A DNA stretch of 64,000 bases from Clytia hemisphaerica (taxonomy: Eukaryota; Cnidaria; Hydrozoa; Leptothecata; Clytiidae), in assembly GCA_902728285.1 (NCBI GenBank), contig CACVBU010000615.1:124001-188000 (forward strand), given 5' to 3'. The notes below the pieces were generated by a model that saw only the letters and a list, made by a program, of their open reading frames with translations, was not told the DNA's origin and did not search any database. Numbering within the stretch: position 1 is the first letter of the stretch; each line of letters begins with the position of its first letter. The translations under genes were made by a program, and so were the position numbers. Below are positions 35,216 to 44,332 of the stretch, one piece after another.

Positions 35216-38200
35216 ATTTAATAATTCAAACAAATCAAGGTTTAATCGCGAAATAAGTGCCATGGAAAATTGAAGATCTTTCAATTCTGTTCTGTTTTTA
35301 AGATTGGTCTTTTTATCATAGGAAAACATTGAATATTCCTCTGTATGACAAATGACGAATCTCAAATTCACACTCAAACTCAATTTCAAAGGTGAACACA
35401 GGTTAACATTGTTCTTCTAGTCGAATAATTAAATAAAGAAGTGATCCTGTTGGTTGATGTCCAACTATAATAAATGGTGAGTAACCACCAACACCACAGT
35501 AAGATTTTAAAATTTGTAAGGTACTAATTTTGAGATTAAGTTTTAAGTCATGAGAGCCATGATTTGACAAATCATTTGATGTGTTTCTCGAGTAATTTAA
35601 GCATGCTGTTATTTATAATTTTAGCATTGAGGAAATTAATAGCACTTCGTGGTGGCAATTAGAATTTCCAGAAACTTTTTATATTAAACGATTATCACCA
35701 GCTATTAACAAAGGTCTGAAAGCTTCGAAGACATATTTTTAAACTGACATTTTAGGTTTTTGAACATAACTTTTGAACCAATGAAGTAAATTGAATAGTA
35801 AAAGTTAGGCTTTCCTCTGAATGATTCCGAAACAATCTTTGAAAAATCTCTTTTCTACTGCCTACAATATCAAATCAAAGAGGGTAACTTATTTGTGGCA
35901 CACCCGGTAGATTAATTTAAAGGACCTCCGAGGTAGGTCCAAAAATACTTATAGACCGTGATGGACGAAAGATCATGTACCTCGATGAAAATTTGGAAAA
36001 TTCTCAATGCGTCATGGAGACAGGGGTGTTGTGTTTAGAACCCCTGGCTATTAGCCAATTCTGCCTGTATGGTGTCACTTTTGTCTACCATCTTGAATTA
36101 ACCATTAATGCCTGATTGTGGGCGAAACCTTTTTTCTATATCTTAAGAAACTTGATTTTTTATTTCATGTAAACTGGGTTTTAATGAAAAACGCCTTCCT
36201 TAACTCTCAATGGCAGCTGCGTAAATAAACAAAACAATTGTACGACAGCCGAAAGTATCAGAAACGGCCTATCATTTTCTAAATTTAAAAAAACTGGGGA
36301 TCTCCAGAATTGGGGGTGTTTTAAAAATCTCTAGACAATCTCTGATCAGAATGTAAAAAAGTAAAACTAAACGAAATAAGACTTACGCGTTTTCTCTAAA
36401 AGCACTTGAAAATCCATAATTGATTCCCAGTGTCTTGTATATTGGTTATTCGTGAAAATGAAAGTGTTTCTTCGCTTCTTCTACAATTTCATACAATTCG
36501 TTGGAGCATAAGTTTTTTGTAGAAGTATTTTTCTTTTATTTATACTTTAACTAAAAATGAAAACCATAAATTTTAGGAGTGTAAATAGATACTGATTCGT
36601 GGAAATATTATTAGTTCTAGTGTACATCTGATATGATTGTTGCTGTAAGCAGCATAAAACTATTAGTAATCTGTAGAAAATTTTTCACCTGTTAATGAAA
36701 TATATTTGATTTAGTTCTAGGGTAGTAAAATTTCATAATTGGGATCCCGCCGCAGTGCCCTATTCTTGTAAAATTTCGATCAACTATATTCTTTTAAAGG
36801 TCAAACCGGAAAATTGAAGTCTGCTATAAAGTTGGAAGCTATAAGCTGCTATAAAGTCCATAGTTGGTTTATGTATAGTGGAAAGGGTGGCAAATATTGT
36901 CAAATTATCCAAATAGTCCATTGTGTAATTAGCTGTTCCATTTAAAATGGACGAACCGTTTGAAGAAAAGAAATAATTCTTAAAAATGTGTGGACAACCC
37001 CTGGAAATTGGCAAAATTTGCAAAAAAAAAAACATGGAAAAATACTTCTTCACACCTTTAAAGTGAGGGTGGACGAACTAAAACCAGTCTTTACCCCCCC
37101 TGGAAGTATTTTACCCCCTGGAAAAATAGAAAACCTTTCCTTAAACCCCCAAGAAATTCTTCTTCGGATTACCCCCTGGAAAAGCTCGTCCACCACCCTG
37201 TATAGGTATAAAATGGAAAGGACCATTAAAGCCAAAAGAGGTCTATCTCCGACTAAACCCATCATATATGAAAAAGCCCCCGTTCATAGTAATGTAACAT
37301 ATTCATAAGAATTCTTTGTGTTCAGAATAAATATTGCGACTAACGGTATTATTTACAAAGGCGTACCGGTAAACTAGATTTTTTTAAATAAAATTAAAGC
37401 TGTTACCTTATTTATAACAAAAAATAAATTTGATTTACAACATTTTAAGGATACATTATTGTAAATAATGTAGTAATATAAATATAAATATAAAATATAC
37501 TTATGGTATTTAACAATTTCAACGAGTCAGGGTTCTAAAAATTCCTTCAAACTGACCATATTTCCAGCAAAATCTAGTCTCTATATGGTGTCGATTTTCT
37601 TTTACGAACTTCTCTTTAAGCTATAAAAGTTAGCGATCAGCTGACAAAAATAAAGCTTGTTAAAAGAGGAAACACAAAAGAAAAGAAAACTTATTGCAGG
37701 TCGAAATTCGTATAAGCTCCCTGGTATATTTTCTACATTTTTTATTCATTATTGAACCCCCACCCCTTCTTGCCCCAGTTAATTTTATTTCACAAAACAA
37801 CAAAAAATACAGCAAAAATATATCCTTATAACTCAAATCAAAAACGGTTGGTTGACCAAGATTGAGAGACTGTCGTCTCAAGGGTCTGTGTAAAGCTCAG
37901 TTTTTTAAATGATGAATAGAAATAATGTTATCAACCTCTGGGGCTTAGTTCAGACTCAAGACAATTTGTCAAATTTTACAATTATTATTCATCAAGACCA
38001 AGTAACACTAGAATATTTACCCTGGTTTCAATTCAAAGATTAAAGGAAAAACTTTTAATCAGATTTAAAGAAATCATCAAAAATAGTGGATGCTGGATAA
38101 TTCGAATGATTTTAACAGATTTTACCAAATACGCAAAAAGTTTTAATCAAGAAAATATAGCCTTTGTATCAAATTACATTATCTGTATGAGACAAAAAAA

Positions 38201-38229
38201 ATGAAATAAAATGATACTAGTCTCTAGTC
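35216..38229. other. Non-coding region with short TIR remnants
   Basis: No gene supported. GGACCTCCGAGGTAGGTCC (35922-35940) matches the right end of the element at 60344-61291. AGGGTGGACGAACT (37067) and AGCTCGTCCACCACCCT (37182) form a weak inverted pair about 130 bases apart around several CCCCCTGGAA units. Confidence 0.4.
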
Positions 38230-38235
38230 TTTATT
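38230..38235 (-). terminator. Polyadenylation signal of SERAC1
   Basis: TTTATT on the plus strand gives AATAAA on the minus strand, about 55 bases after the SERAC1 stop codon. Confidence 0.6.
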
Positions 38236-38289
38236 ATAATACCCCTGAATTGGAGCAAATGAATAAAAGTTTCACAATCACGTGACATA

Positions 38290-40188
38290 TTACTCTACAG
38301 TGCTCATCGACTTGAAGAGTTCATTATCTTCAGTTTTCTCATTTTCTTGTAACACCCTTCTTATCATTGCCGAAACTTCCCAGTACCTTGGATCCACCTT
38401 ATTGACTGGTTTACACACATCTTGGTGATTTGAATCCAACAACATGAACCGACCGTAACCAACATTGGATGAGGTTGACGGTACAATAACTTGCGCATAT
38501 TGGACGTAGGGTAATTTATACGGTTTCGATTCACCAAAATCTAAACATTCGATTTTAAATTTCCTAGCCAATTCTGAGAAATCTTGATGCAATTTCTTCA
38601 ACCCTTCCGCATTTTCTTCAATTTCGGATACCTCTTTTGACGGAAACAACACAAAACGGGCACGCCCGGTCGTTGTAGCGAATGGCGAGCCAAGGTGAGG
38701 AACGGAGTAAAAGACGAGACCTTTAGTAGAGGAAAGGAAATTGGACGTGTCTTCACAGGAGTTCGACAAGGATAACATCCGTTTAGTAATAAGCCCTCCC
38801 AGAGAATGAGTTACCCAAACGATAGGTCTCTCACCAACCCCGAATTCTTTTAGTTTCTCTTTGATAGCTATTGCTTTATTTTCAAGCGAGCGTTTCTCGT
38901 TATCGACAGGGCATGAAGAATACCAATCGGAGAAAAACGACTCGTAATGAACGCCAATGACTCGTATATTCGGATAATCTTCCGGCAACCAATCTTTAGG
39001 CCAGCAGTCTGTATACATTGCTTGGTCGAAAGCTTGTCTTTGACGCCACGTATGAAAAGGACTTCCCTGTATACCATGAACAAATACAACATCTACAATC
39101 GCCTCATCTGCTGATCTACAGTTGGGATGCAAAACATATATACCATCACACAATTTCTTGACACTGGTTTGAAAATCCAAGTTGGTCAGCGCGCGGTCGG
39201 CTACGATCTTCAACGTGTTATCCGTGGACGACTTCCAATTCATAAATAGCGGTAGATATCCTCTCTGGATAACAGCTTCTCGATTAGCATCAGTACACGA
39301 GAGATTCGCAACAATATTACCACACTTCTCCAACACTGATTTTCGGTCGGGGTTGCCTTCATCGTCATAAAAAGCAACGATATCTCTAACAACGTTAAGA
39401 ACAGATGCACTTAAATCTGGATTGGAACTAACCTTATCATTAGCAGTAAACTGGCGTAAGATTTTCAGATAATCAAACAATATATTGGTCGATAGAACAT
39501 CTGTTTTTTCATGGCTCAACGAATGGTGATCACGCCCTGTAGATAAATCATTCATCAGATTTGGTATTGGCTCATCTGGTAAATGCTCGTTGATGACTTT
39601 CTGAAAAAGCCATGTTGAGCATTGAGGTTGGCTATCAGGGTCTTCGTCATTCTCTAAAGATGACTGGATATCGTGAATTAGTTGTTGGATTTCACGACTT
39701 AATTGAAACCCACTTTCCTCAGTAAGCTCTCTTGGTAAAATATCCTCATTTGAAAACCATTTCAGGTTAACATCATGTGATCTAGCTAAACCAATCAATG
39801 TGTTGGAATCACATTTCTTAAGATAATACTCCATATCCACGTCCTGTGGGAATTCAATAGTTGACAATAATTTAATACAAATGCCATGTAAAAATGTTGT
39901 GTTTTGATTCTCAGCCAAGAAAATAAGCAATGAGGTCATATCCATTTTATGAAACAAAGTTGATTTCGACAGCCACTGGCAATACTTTATAAGGAATGAT
40001 TCAGTTTTCTCGTAAGCCATTTTGGATCTCAATTCTACCCAATGGTGAAGAACATCCAAGTTCTTGTTGACATGTTGATCTATCTTTTCACCGAACGTTT
40101 GTTGATATTGATGTGTCACAAAAGCAGTCACGAAACCAAAACTGACACTAATGAATTTGCAACTGGATTTCAACTTTTGTGCAAACAT
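38290..40188 (-). CDS. SERAC1: SERAC1-like lipase-fold protein
   Basis: A 632-residue protein with the alpha/beta-hydrolase layout of SERAC1. In animals SERAC1 acts at mitochondria-ER contacts in phosphatidylglycerol remodelling and cholesterol handling. The length is close to human SERAC1 (about 654). The first 350 residues are helical, armadillo-like in the family, with a hydrophobic stretch near residues 12-25 that could act in mitochondrial targeting or membrane anchoring. The hydrolase core starts at VVFVHGIQG (367-375), with HTW following. The nucleophile elbow is THSLGG with Ser462. The likely catalytic His is H588 in DSNHQDVCKP. The start is ATG at 40188; the gene is a single exon. 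It is the last gene of a four-gene minus-strand block, 755 bases after the CCSMST1-like gene. CTCACCAG lies 20 bases before the ATG and could serve as an acceptor. Confidence 0.9.
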   Translation of the reverse strand: MFAQKLKSSCKFISVSFGFVTAFVTHQYQQTFGEKIDQHVNKNLDVLHHWVELRSKMAYEKTESFLIKYCQWLSKSTLFHKMDMTSLLIFLAENQNTTFLHGICIKLLSTIEFPQDVDMEYYLKKCDSNTLIGLARSHDVNLKWFSNEDILPRELTEESGFQLSREIQQLIHDIQSSLENDEDPDSQPQCSTWLFQKVINEHLPDEPIPNLMNDLSTGRDHHSLSHEKTDVLSTNILFDYLKILRQFTANDKVSSNPDLSASVLNVVRDIVAFYDDEGNPDRKSVLEKCGNIVANLSCTDANREAVIQRGYLPLFMNWKSSTDNTLKIVADRALTNLDFQTSVKKLCDGIYVLHPNCRSADEAIVDVVFVHGIQGSPFHTWRQRQAFDQAMYTDCWPKDWLPEDYPNIRVIGVHYESFFSDWYSSCPVDNEKRSLENKAIAIKEKLKEFGVGERPIVWVTHSLGGLITKRMLSLSNSCEDTSNFLSSTKGLVFYSVPHLGSPFATTTGRARFVLFPSKEVSEIEENAEGLKKLHQDFSELARKFKIECLDFGESKPYKLPYVQYAQVIVPSTSSNVGYGRFMLLDSNHQDVCKPVNKVDPRYWEVSAMIRRVLQENEKTEDNELFKSMSTVE

Positions 40189-40943
40189 GATGATAATGAC
40201 AACGTCTGGTGAGTGTGTGGTGTATGGACCAGCAAAAAAAGTTTCTCGACTTTGTATTCTCCTTTTTTTATTTTATTTTTTTTATCAATTTTTCTGTAAA
40301 AATAAAAGAACAAGTTGTTACGGTTAAAATTTTGATATAAAGATAATCGCAAGTGCGTTTCAGTGACATCTTAAAAAACACGAAATAAAAAATCCAGAAT
40401 ATAGAAAGTTACTTTAAAATTGACCAGTAAAAAAATATTTTTCTTACTCCCTTAAAGTGCCTCTTATATATGATTATCAGACATTCTTTCACATCTCATA
40501 AAAAGTAAGAGTTTAAATATTTTTTCTATCTGCTGAAATAGGATCAGATAAAACACGTGATCAAAATAGACATGGCTTATCACTAAAGTATTCATTTGCT
40601 GATAAGAATTTTTTATTAACATTCTTACAATTACGTAATCAATAGACTAACCCATACTTTTCAGATTTTTAAAAGACTGTCTTTCAGTGATCAATCAAAT
40701 TTGATAAGAAAAATTTATGGTAAAAGTAAATAACTAGTACTTGTAAATTGTATCGAGTAAAACTTTGTGGGAGTTTCTCTTTGAAGAGAGTGATAAGGGA
40801 AATTGACATTTCAAACAAGAAAACGGCTTGGAAGGTCATTGAACTAACTGACGCAACAATGAATGATTTTTCAAAAGTAGCATAATCTATAAATTCTATA
40901 AAATGACATACAAACAAAAATAGAGCAAAATACTATCCAAAAA
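40189..40943. other. Spacer between SERAC1 and the CCSMST1-like gene
   Basis: AT-rich and without coding features. It must hold either the SERAC1 promoter or, if the block is co-transcribed, an intercistronic region. TTTATT near 40610 is a distant polyadenylation candidate for the CCSMST1-like gene. Confidence 0.4.
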
Positions 40944-41336
40944 TCATTGCTTTTCATCACTATCATCTTTGGCATCAATTTTATTGTCAGGATTTATAGA
41001 TTTTAAGTAGTTTTCCTTAACACTTTCCGGTGTGATCTGCATAAAAACATCATTTTTTTCGCCATCATATACAAACATAGCATACATCAATGCAGTAAAT
41101 GTTATTGCACCAATAATGAGAGGTTTATAAGAAATTTTACGTTCACTTTCCAGCCCGATCGTACTGTTAACTCTATGTTTTGCTGCTTTAGAAGTTGAAT
41201 AAACTACAACACCATCTTTCCATGTGTTCTCAATCTTCTCACTGTACAGTCTAACCAATGTATGTGATGACCGAGGAGCTGCTCTTAAAATGTTCCTTGA
41301 CAGATTCCTGCGTAAAATATATCCACAACATGCCAT
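40944..41336 (-). CDS. CCSMST1: CCSMST1-like small mitochondrial membrane protein
   Basis: A 130-residue, single-exon protein. The basic, Arg/Ser-rich N-terminus (RRNLSRNILRAAPRSS) looks like a mitochondrial presequence. The central motif VVVYSTSKAAKHRVNSTIG aligns by eye with the conserved 'SSSKA..HRW.V..T.G' region of CCSMST1. One membrane segment follows (about residues 71-89, PLIIGAITFTALMYAMFVY), then an acidic, lysine-rich tail. The vertebrate family is poorly characterised and has been linked to mitochondria; the exact role is unknown. The start ATG at 41336 is preceded about 14 bases upstream by an acceptor-like TTATTCAG. The assignment rests on one short motif plus topology, so it is less sure than its neighbours. 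Confidence 0.55.
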   Translation of the reverse strand: MACCGYILRRNLSRNILRAAPRSSHTLVRLYSEKIENTWKDGVVVYSTSKAAKHRVNSTIGLESERKISYKPLIIGAITFTALMYAMFVYDGEKNDVFMQITPESVKENYLKSINPDNKIDAKDDSDEKQ

Positions 41337-41598
41337 TATTTCATACGATACTGAATAATGATACCAATTAATTATGTAAACATTTTTTAATATTGTCTCT
41401 CTTTAAATTTGACTGAAAAAATGCGAATCATGAAAATAGAAAAATCATTCCTGTGACATAGTGAGAAAAAATTATTGTCAAATTTCATGGGAAAGAAAAG
41501 TTTTTGAAAAGATAAGTCAGTTTCAGGAATATTGAATAAATCTGTTCCTCCCATTGTATTTTAACACACGAGAACTCACACAGAATAAAATCAAAAAA

Positions 41599-41604
41599 TT
41601 TATT
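41599..41604 (-). terminator. Polyadenylation signal of CIAO1
   Basis: AATAAA on the minus strand, about 70 bases after the CIAO1 stop. Confidence 0.55.
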
Positions 41605-41674
41605 TCTGTAAAATGTATTTTTTGGGTTATCAAAACATTAAAAAAATTATATTTCCAAAAAGTAATTCACATCA

Positions 41675-42679
41675 TCACCCCTCATCAATAACACGCCAAA
41701 ACTTAACATTCATATCGTCCGAGCATGAAGCAACCAGTGTGGGATCAGTCGGGCACCACCTGACACTGTTGACATCTTGATAATGAGCTCTATCTACGGA
41801 TGCAACGCATTCAAAAACTGGTTCATTCTTATTTCCGGCACTTTGGTCTTCCTTGAAGACTTTGATATTATTATCACCCCCTGCAGAAACGATAAGACCA
41901 TTCTCTTTATTCCAATCAACATCATAGATAGGCCGAGTATGGAACCCAGATAGCGTACAAACACATTTCCAAGTAGGATCTCCACCAATAGTAGTGATCC
42001 CTTCAGCATTATTGGGTAAATAACATTGCCAGATCTTCATAGAACCATCATCAGAGCATGACACCAATCGATTACCAGATTTATCAAAAGATATGGACCA
42101 GATAGTGGATGTGTGACCAGTTAATGTATCATAACATTCCCAGTCATCGTCCTCTTCTTTGAATAACCGTATTGTATCATCATAACTACAGGATGCAAAC
42201 ACATCCAAATGCGGATGCCATACAACTTTTTTCACATCTTGTGTGTGTTTGGATAGAACACTAGCACATTCATAATCCTCATCAGCTACTTCCCAAACCC
42301 AAACAGATTTATCACGACTGCACGATGCTAAGTAAGATCCAGACACACTCCAATCAACTGATTTAACTTCATTTTCATGACCCTCAAGGGTGGCAACACA
42401 ATCAAATTCGCCACTGCTGCAATCCCAAATGGATACAGTTGAATCAAAACTGGCAGCTGCTAACAGCTTACCACAATGAGACCAAGATATAGAACGAATA
42501 GTTCTGTTGTGTTGGTCATCCAATGTTTCTTTACAAGTCCATTCTTCACCTTCTTTGCCCCAGATTTTTATTGTTTTATCACCACCAGAGGATGCTAGTA
42601 GTGTTCCTTTTGGGCTCCAGGCAACACACCAAACACGTTCTTGGTGTTTATCAATTGTTTGAACTGGTTTGATAATCAT
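41675..42679 (-). CDS. CIAO1: CIAO1, cytosolic Fe-S assembly WD40 protein
   Basis: A 334-residue, seven-bladed WD40 propeller. CIAO1 is a subunit of the cytosolic iron-sulfur targeting complex (with CIAO2 and MMS19) that passes clusters to apo-proteins such as DNA polymerases and helicases. Seven repeats are visible, each with the H/W-S...D-x-x-I/V-x-I/V-W pattern (GGDKTIKIWGKE, ASFDSTVSIWDC, SRDKSVWVWEV, SYDDTIRLFKE, SDDGSMKIWQC, GGDNNIKVFKE, SDDMNVKFWRV). Length agrees with animal CIAO1 (about 339). I chose ATG 42679 because it starts in the family context MIIKPVQTIDKH and because an acceptor, TTTTTCAG, ends one base before it (AG at 42682-42681). The longer open frame to 42763 would run through that acceptor. 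The transcript therefore begins with a spliced leader or a non-coding exon. Confidence 0.95.
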   Translation of the reverse strand: MIIKPVQTIDKHQERVWCVAWSPKGTLLASSGGDKTIKIWGKEGEEWTCKETLDDQHNRTIRSISWSHCGKLLAAASFDSTVSIWDCSSGEFDCVATLEGHENEVKSVDWSVSGSYLASCSRDKSVWVWEVADEDYECASVLSKHTQDVKKVVWHPHLDVFASCSYDDTIRLFKEEDDDWECYDTLTGHTSTIWSISFDKSGNRLVSCSDDGSMKIWQCYLPNNAEGITTIGGDPTWKCVCTLSGFHTRPIYDVDWNKENGLIVSAGGDNNIKVFKEDQSAGNKNEPVFECVASVDRAHYQDVNSVRWCPTDPTLVASCSDDMNVKFWRVIDEG

Positions 42680-42680
42680 G

Positions 42681-42694
42681 CTGAAAAATGAACC
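42681..42694 (-). promoter_or_regulatory. Splice acceptor one base before the CIAO1 start
   Basis: On the minus strand the sequence GGTTCATTTTTCAG is followed by C and the ATG. A pyrimidine tract and AG this close to the start imply a 5' UTR intron or trans-splicing. Confidence 0.65.
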
Positions 42695-42887
42695 AAAAGA
42701 ACTATAAGGACTGCAATAAGACAACACAGTTATTTTTTGTAAATATTGAAGAAAAAAGCACACAACCTAAAAACGTTAGAGAACATATAAACAAAACAGA
42801 GATAAATGACAAGAGGAGTATACAAACAAAAAGAAAATATTCGTTTTGAGCATTCATCTATATTGTCAATGATTTTGTGTGTGTGTG

Positions 42888-42893
42888 TTTATT
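42888..42893 (-). terminator. Polyadenylation signal of MMACHC
   Basis: TTTATT on the plus strand (AATAAA on the minus strand), about 75 bases after the MMACHC stop and about 200 bases before the CIAO1 acceptor. Confidence 0.5.
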
Positions 42894-42966
42894 TTTTTCA
42901 TCATAAATATTTTAGTATCATTATAAAAATGTCAAGCTCTATATATATTAATAAAAAAAAAAGTGC

Positions 42967-43698
42967 CTAGCTCTTCTCAAGAAAAAAATCATTCAAAAGT
43001 TCTTTCCGCTCAGATGGTTTGCATCGGAAATATTGTTTTTGTAAATCTGAGTATCTCTCACCACTCTCATTAGCAACATCACGAAAAGTCCAGTCTTGCC
43101 AACTAAAATTAAATTTCTCCAGCAGCTCAATTTTCTTTTCATTTGATAAAAGATCTTCTGGTTCCTTATATTCCAGAAATGATGCTGAGTGGTTTTTGAA
43201 AATAAGTGCTCCACGAAATCCAAACCACCCACCATATTTTGGGTGGTTACTCACACCAAATACCTTTTTCCCGTTCCACCTACTATTTTCATCAACAACA
43301 TCCTTCCTTTGGTAATAAAACGCTGATCCAGATACATGACCTGCAGTCTGAGTCAAAATTTTTGGTCTCCGATTTGAGTGTAGTTCAAAGTCATGAATAA
43401 CATCTATAGCTGCATCAAAATCTTCTTTGATATTCTGATAATTGCTGATCATACATTGGTCAAAAGGATCGTTCATACAAAACTCATGGTTTTTGACAAA
43501 AGGTAAAAACGACTTTTCGAAAAAGCTTGGAGTACTTATTACACAAAAAGCAAGTGTATCTTTGGGGTAGTCCAATTTAAAATTCCCGCTAACTCTGTCA
43601 TTATACCATCCTATGCAAAATGGATGAAATTCCAACCCAATTGATTCTTCATATTTCTTTAAGTTTTCCTCAATTTTTCCAAGGGAGGCTACTTGCAT
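42967..43698 (-). CDS. MMACHC: MMACHC, cobalamin processing enzyme
   Basis: A 243-residue cytosolic protein that removes the upper-axial ligand of incoming cobalamin (reductive decyanation or glutathione-dependent dealkylation), so that it can be made into methyl- and adenosylcobalamin. It contains the family landmarks: FHPFCIGWYND near the N-terminus, TLAFCVISTPSFFEK, DPFDQC, HSNRRPKILTQTAGHVSG with AFYYQRKDV (the cobalamin/glutathione-binding stretch), HPKYGGWFGFRGA and FNFSWQDWTFRD. ATG 43698 begins MQVASLGKIEENLKKYEE, equivalent to the human start. The open frame extends to 43926, but that extension has no family similarity and reaches the edge of a MITE at 43929. It lacks the proline-rich C-terminal tail of the mammalian protein. 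It is the first gene of the minus-strand block, 287 bases before CIAO1. An acceptor-like CATCTAG ends one base before the ATG. Confidence 0.93.
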   Translation of the reverse strand: MQVASLGKIEENLKKYEESIGLEFHPFCIGWYNDRVSGNFKLDYPKDTLAFCVISTPSFFEKSFLPFVKNHEFCMNDPFDQCMISNYQNIKEDFDAAIDVIHDFELHSNRRPKILTQTAGHVSGSAFYYQRKDVVDENSRWNGKKVFGVSNHPKYGGWFGFRGALIFKNHSASFLEYKEPEDLLSNEKKIELLEKFNFSWQDWTFRDVANESGERYSDLQKQYFRCKPSERKELLNDFFLEKS

Positions 43699-43928
43699 TC
43701 TAGATGCAATCAAAAAGAGTTTTGAGCTTTTGAAAACCGGATTAAACCTAATTTTTTCACAGGTGCAAAACTTCTTAACTTTTTGAAAAACAAACCATCC
43801 TAAAGAACTTTTAAAGCAAATAAGTATTATGCAACCTTTTTTCACATATTTCCAAAAGCAAACATTTGATTTCCACGCAACAAATCTCAAAGTTTTTATC
43901 AACCCTGGTTTCCCAGACCTGCACAATA

Positions 43929-44330
43929 CTGGGTGACCAAAAAAAAGGATACAGGTTTGTCAAACTTGGGTCTGTATTTAGTTTGCTGGTGTTGAAAATA
44001 TTCATGACGTGTAAATAAGATGGACAAACCGTTTGCAAAATATAAGATAGGAGAAAAAAGAATCAAAAAGCCAATAAAATTGTGTTTTTGTCATTTTGTC
44101 TTATTTATAGCGTGATTGCTGTTTTTAATGATTTTTTGAAATTTCGACATGGAAAAAAAGTCAGTTTTTTGGAAATAACTTTCGAACTACTTTTTCAAAT
44201 TTAATGTATAATAGCTCAAAATTCAAGTTGGAGCATCCTCTATGCGATAAAAAAAGAATGAACAAAAAATTTAAATCCTGAAGCTCACAATATCTCGACA
44301 AAGTTGTATACTTTTTTTTGATGCACCCGG
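43929..44330. mobile_element. mariner-type MITE with TA target sites
   Basis: The left CTGGGTGACCAAAAAAAAGG and the right end, reverse complemented, CCGGGTGCATCAAAAAAAAG form inverted ends, both continuing into ATAC. TA flanks both sides (43927-43928 and 44331-44332). The minus-strand frame through it (44161-44379) has no transposase motifs. It lies about 230 bases upstream of the MMACHC start. Confidence 0.75.
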
Positions 44331-44332
44331 TA

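Noticed and set aside
42680-42763. N-terminal extension of CIAO1
   Set aside because: It would read through a strong acceptor (TTTTTCAG) and has no family similarity; MIIKPVQ is a normal start.
43699-43926. 76-residue extension of MMACHC
   Set aside because: It has no similarity to the family, is cysteine/lysine-rich, and ends at a MITE border.
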